In this document: one piece after another, positions 8,508-15,891 of the stretch
How positions within the stretch are numbered: the first letter of the stretch is position 1
How the letters are laid out: every line of letters starts with the position of its first letter
The notes under the pieces: model-generated
What the model saw: only the letters and a program-made list of their open reading frames with translations
Databases searched by the model: none
Told to the model about the DNA's origin: nothing
Made by a program: the position numbers and the translations under genes
DNA from: Phycisphaerales bacterium
Lineage (GTDB): Bacteria > Planctomycetota > Phycisphaerae > Phycisphaerales > UBA1924
DNA: 41,364 nucleotides
Direction of reading: 5' to 3'
Assembly (NCBI GenBank): GCA_016764895.1
Contig: JAESRA010000013.1
Location: 1 to 41,364 of the forward strand

Positions 8508-9125
8508 ATGTCAGAACGGTATCAAGCTATTTTGCTCTTTGGAGCACCCGGAGCAGGCAAAGGCACCCAAGGTCTCTTGCTCGGGAATATCCCCGGCTTC
8601 TTTCACATGTCCACAGGTGATATGTTCCGAACACTCGATCACAACTCAGAGATCGGGCAACTGTTTGATCAATACTCTGCACGGGGCGAACTTGTCCCCG
8701 ATGAAGTCACCATCAAGATGTGGTCTGAATATGTCCACGCGCAAACTGTTCTGAGCTTGTACAAACCAAAGCAAGACCTGCTGTGCCTCGATGGCATCCC
8801 GCGGACCGTTGCCCAGGCTCATTCGATCAAAGAACATATTGATGTGCGGGGGATCATCCATCTGGTAGCACCGAATCCAGAAGAAATGGTGATGCGTTTG
8901 CAAAGACGGGCGATCGAACAAAAACGCGTCGATGACGCGAAGATCGATGTCATCCGCAATCGACTCGATATCTACGAGCGTGAAACACGCCCGGTGCTGG
9001 ATCAGTTTGATCCAAACTTGATCCATGAGGTCAATGCGATTGGGACACCCGCTGAGGTGCTTGGCGGGATACTTCGTGTGCTGGCGCCGATTCAGGCTAC
9101 GGCCCATACGACGGTTCCCAACTAA
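8508..9125 (+). CDS. adk: Adenylate kinase
   Basis: A 205-residue kinase that interconverts ATP + AMP and 2 ADP. The P-loop is FGAPGAGKGTQ (about residues 10-20), followed by the AMP-site STGDMFR, the LDGIPRTVAQAH segment (usual GFPRT becomes GIPRT) and RNRLDIYERETRPVL near the C-terminus. The LID between RRAIEQKRVDD and the last domain is short, without zinc-binding cysteines, so this is the short-lid form. AGGAG about 8 nt before the ATG fixes the start. Adk normally sits near secY in many bacteria; here it is separate. It ends just before an inverted-repeat element whose first arm has a T-run and can serve as terminator. Confidence 0.93.
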   Translation: MSERYQAILLFGAPGAGKGTQGLLLGNIPGFFHMSTGDMFRTLDHNSEIGQLFDQYSARGELVPDEVTIKMWSEYVHAQTVLSLYKPKQDLLCLDGIPRTVAQAHSIKEHIDVRGIIHLVAPNPEEMVMRLQRRAIEQKRVDDAKIDVIRNRLDIYERETRPVLDQFDPNLIHEVNAIGTPAEVLGGILRVLAPIQATAHTTVPN

Positions 9126-9154
9126 ACTAAGCCTGAGGGCTTATGTATTTATTG

Positions 9155-9224
9155 GTAGAACGGGCTTCCAACCCGTTTTTTTATTTTCCGTTTGGAGAAG
9201 AAACGGGCTGGAAGCCCGTTCTAC
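9155..9224. repeat. REP-like inverted repeat (two 24-nt arms) between convergent genes
   Basis: GTAGAACGGGCTTCCAACCC... (9155-9178) and its reverse complement at 9201-9224 match at 23 of 24 positions, separated by 22 nt. Each arm is itself a small hairpin (AACGGG/CCCGTT on the left; AACGGGCT/AGCCCGTT on the right). The left arm runs straight into a T-tract, so it probably also terminates adk; the pair as a whole can form one long cruciform. Arms of this kind translate to peptides such as TGFQPV and NGLEARS, which I recall as spurious ORFs from dispersed repeats in planctomycete genomes; this copy number is not testable here. Confidence 0.8.
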
Positions 9225-9252
9225 TGGGAGACAGTGAGCCGTCAGGCATGAC

Positions 9253-10557
9253 CTATGGCTTTGGCTTGTAGTCATCGATGGTTTGTGGTGTATTCATTAC
9301 ATCGACCGAGAGGATCTGGGTTACGCCATTGCCTATATCTGGAGTGGTTTTGATTCCGTAGAGCCCGGGAAAGCCGTAGGCTTTGTAGTTGACTGGTGGG
9401 TGAAAGTAGTATGACACAGGGATGACATTGTGCAGGTAGTCGTGTGTGCCGAAGTAGTCCCAGTTTTGCTCGTACACATTTGCCCCTCGCCCGTTGTCTC
9501 TGAGCCGATCGAGATCGATGGGGATCCAGAGTATTTGATCTCGGGCTTTGTCGTAGAGTGCGAATTCGACAATCACGATGATGCGTTCGTCGAGTGTGAT
9601 TTTAATTGAGTTGTCATAGCACACAACCGTTCTTGCGGGCACGCCTGCGGTTCTGAGTACGGCAGTGAGCAGCATGGACATATCGAGCATCGAGGAACCG
9701 GCGGGGTCAAGGGCTACCTGATCTGCTGAGCGTACATTGAACCCGGACCATGATGAGAGCGGGGATGATGAGAAGCCGTTTACGAATGAGCGAATTGCTC
9801 CGATATGAAGCGTTGGTGCCAGTTGTGATTGGCCTCGCTCAACACGGACATAATCGAGTACCTTTCCGGTGAGATATTTGGTCAATGTGACTTGGCTGAT
9901 GGATTTGGGATCATTGCCTTCGGTCCATTGGTCAACGAGCCGGACGAGTTGGTCTTGCCCTTCGGGGTCGATGGGGTCGCTGATGCGATCGATGGTTGGG
10001 GTTAGAAACAGCGTTGCTTCTTCTGGCCAAGTTTGAGGCCAGGGGATTTCTTTGGCGAGTTTTTCATCAAATACGGTGTCGGCGGTCACGATGTGGGAGA
10101 CCTGGGAGAAATACAGATGCCGTGTTCTTGTGTCGCGTTGGTTTGATCGCCACCAGACATACTTGGCGTGCGAATCTGGAGTTTGGAGTATTTCGGGTTC
10201 GGGTGTGTATTGGACATTGTCAATCCGGAGGACTGTTTGGATGTCTTCGTTTGGAGACCAGTAGAACCCGCCTTGGCGGACGATTGGATAGATGTATTCA
10301 AAGTCTTGAATATCCCAGGTCGCGGAGAGTTCTTCTCGAAACCCTGAGTTGTTTCTGTAGTAAATGCCGGCCTGGAGGATGACCTGAGACCTGAGATCCC
10401 ACCGCCAGGCATTCGCATGGCGGAAGTAAGGATTTGATTTCATTGGCGAGACAGCATCAGGATGCGACATGGTCTGAGCGTTGGCGTGCTGCTGACTCAT
10501 AAAACCAGTCGAGGCAATCAATACTGAAATGAAACGCGTGAAAGTTGTTGTTGGCAT
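9253..10557 (-). CDS. Secreted transglutaminase-like fold protein, catalytically degenerate
   Basis: I start at the ATG at 10557 (MPTTTFTRF), preceded by GAAGGGA; the upstream ORF extension is probably not translated. Residues 1-28 form a signal peptide ending HANAQ. The region about 225-350 has the transglutaminase-like layout: LTKYLTGKVLDYV, then LLTAVLRTAGVPARTVVCYD, then LWIPIDLD. In active family members a Cys lies 15 residues before the Gly of GIPAR, and a HAWVE motif follows. Here those positions are M290 and I327; only the Asp (D348) remains. It is therefore predicted to be an inactive, perhaps binding, protein outside the cytoplasm. The N-terminal 220 residues match nothing I recognise. 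It faces adk and is divergent from fumC. Confidence 0.68.
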   Translation of the reverse strand: MPTTTFTRFISVLIASTGFMSQQHANAQTMSHPDAVSPMKSNPYFRHANAWRWDLRSQVILQAGIYYRNNSGFREELSATWDIQDFEYIYPIVRQGGFYWSPNEDIQTVLRIDNVQYTPEPEILQTPDSHAKYVWWRSNQRDTRTRHLYFSQVSHIVTADTVFDEKLAKEIPWPQTWPEEATLFLTPTIDRISDPIDPEGQDQLVRLVDQWTEGNDPKSISQVTLTKYLTGKVLDYVRVERGQSQLAPTLHIGAIRSFVNGFSSSPLSSWSGFNVRSADQVALDPAGSSMLDMSMLLTAVLRTAGVPARTVVCYDNSIKITLDERIIVIVEFALYDKARDQILWIPIDLDRLRDNGRGANVYEQNWDYFGTHDYLHNVIPVSYYFHPPVNYKAYGFPGLYGIKTTPDIGNGVTQILSVDVMNTPQTIDDYKPKP

Positions 10558-10683
10558 AATGGTCCCTTCGGTCTGTTGAGCCGGTCTGTTCAATAATACG
10601 GGCTCAAATGGTGTTGGTTTCGGAGGGGCTTTGTTCGTGTAGGGAACTATGATCTTGGAGTCCCGTTCATAAGGAGAACTCAG

Positions 10684-12150
10684 TTGACCACCGCACCCTC
10701 AGGCATCGAGATGACACGCGTTGAAAAAGATTCTATGGGCGAGATGACCGTCCCCGCTGATGTACTCTATGGAGCTTCTACACAGCGGGCGGTACTCAAT
10801 TTTCCGGTTTCGGGGCGTCCTGTGCCTGAGACCATGATCCGGGCCTTTGCGATTCTCAAGACGGCGACCGCCAATGCCAATACAAAGCTCGGAAAGCTTC
10901 CTGATGCCAAGCGAGAGCGGATCGTTGGGGCGTGCGATCAGATTCTGGGTGGGCTTGATGAACATGGCGGGATTGAACGCCACTTTCCGATCGACATTTT
11001 CCAGACCGGATCAGGAACCTCGACCAATATGAATGTCAACGAGGTGGTCGCCAACCTGGTGTGCATCGCCAATGGGGTGGCGATCGGATCAAGTAAAGAC
11101 GCTGAGTACCTCAGCGGCGATGCCTCGATCCATCCCAATGACCATGTCAATATGGGCCAATCGAGCAACGATACCTTCCCCACTGCGATGCACATCGCTG
11201 CGGCGATCGGGATCAAAGACCGCTTGCTTCCTGCGGTGCAATCACTCGCCAAAGCCCTTGAAAACAAGGCCAAAGAGTGGGATGATGTGGTCAAAATCGG
11301 GCGGACACACCTGCAAGATGCCACGCCGATCCGGCTTGGGCAGGAGTTTAGTGGGTACGCCTCGCAGATGCGCCATGCTGAGGATCGGCTCAACCGTGCG
11401 CTGGGAACACTGGCCGAACTGGCGATCGGCGGGACGGCAGTCGGAACCGGGATCAACACGCATCCTGATTTCAGCGGGTTGATTGCCAAGGAACTGACCA
11501 CCCGCTGTGGCATTGAGTTTCGCGAGGCCGACAATCATTTTGAGGCCCAGCATGCTAAGGACGGGTATGTGGAGGTTTCGGGGATGCTGCGGACAATCGC
11601 GGTGAGTATGTCCAAGATCGCCAATGACATCCGCTGGTTGGGGTCTGGGCCTCGATGCGGGATTGGTGAGCTCAAGTTGCCTGCGGTGCAGCCTGGATCG
11701 AGCATTATGCCTGGGAAGGTGAATCCGGTGATTTGCGAGGCCGTGGTGATGGCGAGTTGTCAGGTGATGGGGAATGATGTTGCGGTGACTGCTGGCGGGT
11801 TTGGCGGGATTGGGTCGCTTTTGGATTTAAATGTTGCGATGCCGATGATGGCGGCGAATCTGCTGGATTCGATCCAGTTGCTGACCGGGTCATGCACGAT
11901 TTTTGAAGAGAAACTTATCAAGGACCTTGAGCCTGATCGTGAGCGGTGCGGGGAGTTGATTGAGGGCTCGCTTGCGATGTGTACAAGTCTTGTGCCTGTC
12001 ATTGGTTATGATGCTTCTGCCAAGCTTGCGTATGCGGCGTATGAGCAGGGTAAAACCGTACGGGAACTGGCATTGGAGCAGGGTGATTTGGATGCTGAGC
12101 GTCTCAATGAATTGCTGGATCCGGGCTCTATGACCCGTCCGGCTCCCTAA
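10684..12150 (+). CDS. fumC: Fumarate hydratase, class II
   Basis: A 488-residue tetrameric TCA-cycle enzyme interconverting fumarate and malate without an iron-sulfur cluster. The signature GSSIMPGKVNPV carries the catalytic Ser loop, and GSGTSTNMNVNEV, NMGQSSNDTFPTAMH and KIGRTHLQDA are the other conserved substrate-site regions of the fumarase/aspartase superfamily. The start is TTG: AAGGAG lies 7 nt before it, whereas the alternative ATG nine codons downstream has no ribosome binding site. Fumarase rather than aspartase is favoured because of the length and the GRTHLQDATP wording, but aspartase-like activity cannot be excluded from motifs alone. No clear intrinsic terminator follows; the 270-nt gap to the next gene contains an ATTGTGG/CCACAAT inverted repeat (12269-12304) without a T-run. 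Confidence 0.93.
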   Translation: MTTAPSGIEMTRVEKDSMGEMTVPADVLYGASTQRAVLNFPVSGRPVPETMIRAFAILKTATANANTKLGKLPDAKRERIVGACDQILGGLDEHGGIERHFPIDIFQTGSGTSTNMNVNEVVANLVCIANGVAIGSSKDAEYLSGDASIHPNDHVNMGQSSNDTFPTAMHIAAAIGIKDRLLPAVQSLAKALENKAKEWDDVVKIGRTHLQDATPIRLGQEFSGYASQMRHAEDRLNRALGTLAELAIGGTAVGTGINTHPDFSGLIAKELTTRCGIEFREADNHFEAQHAKDGYVEVSGMLRTIAVSMSKIANDIRWLGSGPRCGIGELKLPAVQPGSSIMPGKVNPVICEAVVMASCQVMGNDVAVTAGGFGGIGSLLDLNVAMPMMAANLLDSIQLLTGSCTIFEEKLIKDLEPDRERCGELIEGSLAMCTSLVPVIGYDASAKLAYAAYEQGKTVRELALEQGDLDAERLNELLDPGSMTRPAP

Positions 12151-12420
12151 CGCTGTCGGCGGCCGCCGGCTTTGATTTCCAAAGTCAATTGCGGAACCAG
12201 AGCCCAGTAACCAACGAATAGGAAGCGGCTGCGTGGAGTTCTCCCCTGATGCTCCTGATCGCATAGCGATTGTGGCCTGCTCGACGAGTGGATTGATCCA
12301 CAATTCAAGCAAGAGAATCATGCAATAACTCGCCTACGAGGCTGATTATGCGATATGATGGTGACAACACATAAACCCTCACACACGATGAACCGTGATA
12401 GTCAATAATTGGAGCATTTC

Positions 12421-15400
12421 ATGCGATCTGAAAAGAGTCGATCCACCCTTTCCCGTCCTGTAGCGACCGCCATGATATTTTTGGCGAGTGGTTTGGCGTG
12501 TTCGCTGGCGATGGCCGAGCCTGCTGCTCAGGCTGGGCAACTTGAGAGCGTGCAGGTCAAAGGCCGTGCTGTTCAATCTGTGCAGATTGACAATCTTGAG
12601 GCGGCTACTTCCAAAGGCACTGTGATCAGTGCCAATGGCGTGGTGACTGCGTATTTTTTCAATAAGGATGTTGTCGTCCAGGCAACGGATTGGTCGGCTG
12701 TGCAAGCTGTGATCGGTGGGATGCCTGGCGTGACATTTGGGCGGGCACTTGGCAATCGTGGTCGATTCCATGTGATCGAGACCCCGAGTGTTGGCGTAGC
12801 CTTTGAGGTGCAGAAGGCACTGAGCGGGATTGATGGGGTGATGAGTGTTCAAGTTGACTCCGGGCCGACCAAGAGTGGTCGACAGGGCGAGTTGATGAAC
12901 ACCATGATCGCTAGCCGGGCGATTGCTGCGAGCAATGCAGCATACATGAATGCCAAGGCCAATATCGGGGTTATTCCGGTGGATTCGGGTTCGGATCCGG
13001 CGTCCATCCCTTTATCACAATGGCACTTCTCTAACACCGCTGGTGGGCCTGGGAGCCATGCGAATCCTACTCGCAGTCATGACAACAATATTCTTGAGTC
13101 GATTTACAGCACCGACATGCTCACGGGAACTGGGGTAGTTGTGGGGCTTTCCTCAATCGCTTACAATGTCCACCTTGATGTCAATCACATCGAACTGGTC
13201 AGCCCGACTCGAGACGGCGGCTACCGGGAGGATCTTTCACAACCATTCGATCCCAATCTCACGCTTGATGACGATCCAATCACCGGATTTGCTGGCATTA
13301 TCGCTGCTGAGAGAACCGAGCCACCGGTTGCCAACGATCTCCAGGGTGTCTCGCCGGGCGCGGGTGTCGCGACCATGTTCCGCGGCCCAACCCCTCTGTT
13401 TGAATCGCAGGCGTACGAGTGGAACTGGAACGAGATCGACATCAAAGTCCATGAAATATCCGGCGAATATGATGTGCCGGGTGCTATGTATAACCGGAAT
13501 CGACAGAATGAGTATGTCAGCGATTCGTTTAAAAATTCAATACGGTTTGGGCGAGGCAGACTGGGCACAATCCATATCTTTGGAACGGGCGTGGGCTTCA
13601 ATCTGCTTCCAGACCCATACCGGGATTACACCGATGGTGGCACCGGACCGACCAGTCAGCTATGGGATGTGATTGGGTTGAACCCCAACAAGGTTGGTGT
13701 AAGTCAGTCCAATAGATATTTGACACAAACAGAGGGGGCTGCAGGACCACTACCGGATTTTGCAACTACACCTTTATTCAGAAACTTTTTTCTGCCCCAC
13801 ATTGAACAGTTCTATGTTGGGGGCCAGACTCATCAGTTCCCGCTGGCCAATGATCGCACTTCACTGATTATCCAAACGGTCTCTGAAGATGGCAACAGCA
13901 ACTCACTCGGGGCAATCGGGCCAGGCGTTTTTGCCTCATTCTTTGCCGGGTCATCAAATGATCTTTTCTCATTTGACCAGAGCATCTCTGGGCGAGGAAT
14001 CATGACGATCTCAGGAGAGGGCGACCCTGACAACCCCCTCCCTGCTGAGCCGGGCCCAGGCTTCCTCGCCTCAGCACAGGGATTCTCCGGCGATATGACC
14101 GGTGCCTCGGTGGCGGCCGGGGTTATTGCCCTGATGCTTGAAGCCAATCCGGGTCTGAGAATCCGTGATATTCAGCATATCTTCTTTGAATCGATTCAAG
14201 AAAGCACAAAAATCAGTGCCGTCAAATGGCCAAACTTTGAAAGCCAACGCAACTACTATGGATTCTTTGCTGATCCCAGGGCCGACATTGGGGCTTCATT
14301 AAACGCTTCATTCTGGCAGCTCAACACCGCATTCTACAATAATCCTGACGCGGTGCCACCAGTTGTCAATCAAACGATCCGCCACTCCGATCAGTACGGA
14401 TTTGGTGTTGTCGATGCAAATCTCGCCATTCAAAAAGCCAGGACATGGACTGGTCTGCCTCAGCTTGTTCTTCTGGATTCTGGAATCGTTGGCGATATCA
14501 ATGATGACCAGCAGACGCCAAATCCCGATGATCTGCGGGTGCCGTTCGAAATTGAAGACGCGGAGTGGGATGTCATCATTGATGCCGAGGAAGAAGCCGG
14601 AGACCCGGACCCTACTCCAACCGACGGCGTGAGTATCGATGGGAGTGCCGGTATGATATTCTTTACTGGAGCAGGTTTTTCAATCTGTATCCGTCAAAAT
14701 ATTCTGATTGAAAGCATTGTGCTCGAACTGACCATTGAAGGCGAAGGCAGCAATGATCTGTATATTGAACTTCAAAGCCCGACAGGGACCCGATCAACCC
14801 TGGCATTGCCAACAACACTCAACCCCACAGGGATGTCTCCTGAGACCGATGCCGTCGATCCTCCCGATGAAGGCTTTAACTCGGGCAGATACAACGACAC
14901 CGATTATGCGTACTACCAACACCCATTCCTGACACACAAGTACTGGGGCGAACTCTCAGGCGGTCGCTGGCAGGTCAGGTTTGTCGACCTTGGCCCAGAC
15001 ATCATCAACCCAGAGGGTGTTGAGCCCGGTCCTGCTTCAGTAGTCAATCCGGCAATCTTTCCAAATCCCGGTGCCGATATGATTATTGATCTCGGCGAAA
15101 TCGGGATTCCAGGCGATGCAACCCGATCGGGAAAGACCGTCGTGGCATTCCGCCTCAAAGTCTATGGCACTGAGATTGGTGTTCAACCATTCTTGGGCTG
15201 TCCTCCTGGTGAGACATCATGCCCTGGAGACCTGAACGGTGACGGACGGATTGATCTTACTGATCTTCATCTTTTCTTAGCCTGGTACACGGCAGGTGAT
15301 GCCAGAGCTGACCTGACTGGGGATGGCAATATTGACTTCTCTGATATCCAAGCATACCTTGGCCTGTTCCAGCCGGGGTTCTGTACAACGGGCGATTCGC

Positions 15401-15474
15401 CGTTTACTGGCGGGCGTCCAATCCCAGGGGGCCAAACCCCTTCGGACAACAACCCACCAACCCGTCCAATCTGA
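12421..15474 (+). CDS. Secreted kexin-like subtilase homologue (all catalytic residues replaced) with P domain and dockerin repeat
   Basis: The ATG at 12421 is chosen because GGAG lies 6 nt upstream; the tracked TTG is 12 nt earlier. The 1017-residue product has a signal peptide (cleavage near SLAMA-EPAA, about residue 32) and a region resembling a propeptide up to about residue 160. Residues about 235-690 follow the furin/kexin S8 fold closely: GTGVVVGLSS, AGIIAAE, GRGRLGTIHIF, AAGVIALMLEANP, RDIQHI and YGFGVVDA all align. Yet the catalytic Asp is S244, the His P286, the oxyanion Asn V391 and the nucleophile Ser M559. A P (proprotein convertase) domain spans about 745-920 (GTRSTLALP, HKYWGELSGGRW). 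The tail (about 934-985) is a double dockerin loop, PGDLNGDGRIDLTDLHLF and LTGDGNIDFSDI. It is thus a predicted non-proteolytic secreted protein. Confidence 0.8.
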   Translation: MRSEKSRSTLSRPVATAMIFLASGLACSLAMAEPAAQAGQLESVQVKGRAVQSVQIDNLEAATSKGTVISANGVVTAYFFNKDVVVQATDWSAVQAVIGGMPGVTFGRALGNRGRFHVIETPSVGVAFEVQKALSGIDGVMSVQVDSGPTKSGRQGELMNTMIASRAIAASNAAYMNAKANIGVIPVDSGSDPASIPLSQWHFSNTAGGPGSHANPTRSHDNNILESIYSTDMLTGTGVVVGLSSIAYNVHLDVNHIELVSPTRDGGYREDLSQPFDPNLTLDDDPITGFAGIIAAERTEPPVANDLQGVSPGAGVATMFRGPTPLFESQAYEWNWNEIDIKVHEISGEYDVPGAMYNRNRQNEYVSDSFKNSIRFGRGRLGTIHIFGTGVGFNLLPDPYRDYTDGGTGPTSQLWDVIGLNPNKVGVSQSNRYLTQTEGAAGPLPDFATTPLFRNFFLPHIEQFYVGGQTHQFPLANDRTSLIIQTVSEDGNSNSLGAIGPGVFASFFAGSSNDLFSFDQSISGRGIMTISGEGDPDNPLPAEPGPGFLASAQGFSGDMTGASVAAGVIALMLEANPGLRIRDIQHIFFESIQESTKISAVKWPNFESQRNYYGFFADPRADIGASLNASFWQLNTAFYNNPDAVPPVVNQTIRHSDQYGFGVVDANLAIQKARTWTGLPQLVLLDSGIVGDINDDQQTPNPDDLRVPFEIEDAEWDVIIDAEEEAGDPDPTPTDGVSIDGSAGMIFFTGAGFSICIRQNILIESIVLELTIEGEGSNDLYIELQSPTGTRSTLALPTTLNPTGMSPETDAVDPPDEGFNSGRYNDTDYAYYQHPFLTHKYWGELSGGRWQVRFVDLGPDIINPEGVEPGPASVVNPAIFPNPGADMIIDLGEIGIPGDATRSGKTVVAFRLKVYGTEIGVQPFLGCPPGETSCPGDLNGDGRIDLTDLHLFLAWYTAGDARADLTGDGNIDFSDIQAYLGLFQPGFCTTGDSPFTGGRPIPGGQTPSDNNPPTRPI

Positions 15475-15509
15475 TCGGTTAGATTGAATATTTAGGAATC
15501 TCCTCAAAG

Positions 15510-15539
15510 CAGCGTGCTCGATTGGCACGCTGTTTTTTT
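15510..15539 (+). terminator. Intrinsic terminator after the kexin-like gene
   Basis: CAGCGTGC (15510-15517) pairs with GCACGCTG (15525-15532) around a 7-nt loop and is followed by seven T, 35 nt after the stop codon. Confidence 0.9.
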
Positions 15540-15620
15540 ATGCCTCCAGCACCACTCACCACCGATGACAGATCGTAGAGAACGATTCGGCCTATAGGGG
15601 TTGTGCCTGATGGCTCTGAA

Positions 15621-15734
15621 GGGTGCCCCGCTGGTGGATTCTTATCCACCTGCGGGTCTTGGTGGTACAAAAAACATCTGGCGGTCAAAGACCCGAAGGT
15701 GGCACCCCCCAAAAAGCCCACCATCGGGGCACCC
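15621..15734. repeat. Structured GGGTGCC...GGCACCC repeat, copy A
   Basis: The element is bounded by GGGTGCCCC (15621-15629) and its perfect complement GGGGCACCC (15726-15734). Inside, 15627-15656 forms a 12-bp hairpin with one T-T mismatch, built on GGTGGAT-TCTT-ATCCACC. A further pairing is possible between GGGTCTT (15654-15660) and AAGACCC (15688-15694), which would compete with the hairpin for the GGG. A second copy (B) lies at 39992-40102 with the same loop, the same order of pieces and compensatory changes in the stem. It lies between two convergent genes, each already having a terminator, so it is more than a simple terminator. The 109-residue plus-strand frame through it is an artefact. 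Confidence 0.75.
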
Positions 15735-15793
15735 AGAGAAGAAAACTTGGAGTCGTCAGACACGGCCTAGATGTCGATCAGTGCTGGGCGATG

Positions 15794-15829
15794 TAAAAGC
15801 GGCTCCGATGTTTCAACATCGGAGCCGCT
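15794..15829 (-). terminator. Hairpin terminator for the secreted nuclease gene
   Basis: A perfect 14-bp inverted repeat, AGCGGCTCCGATGT (15798-15811) and ACATCGGAGCCGCT (15816-15829), with a 4-nt loop, 62 nt past the nuclease stop when read on the minus strand. The T-tract on that strand is short (TTTTA), so its strength depends on the very stable stem. Confidence 0.75.
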
Positions 15830-15891
15830 GGGAATGTATTTGGATCATGCGGTTGAACGGGGATCAAATGACCACTCGTTCAAGCGATTTG

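Noticed and set aside
9025-9237. 70-codon ORF ending in TGFQPV...NGLEARST
   Set aside because: Starts inside adk in another frame and its end is a translation of the inverted repeat; a known type of spurious ORF.
12269-12304. ATTGTGG/CCACAAT inverted repeat as a fumC terminator
   Set aside because: Loop is long and no T-run follows, so termination here is not supported.
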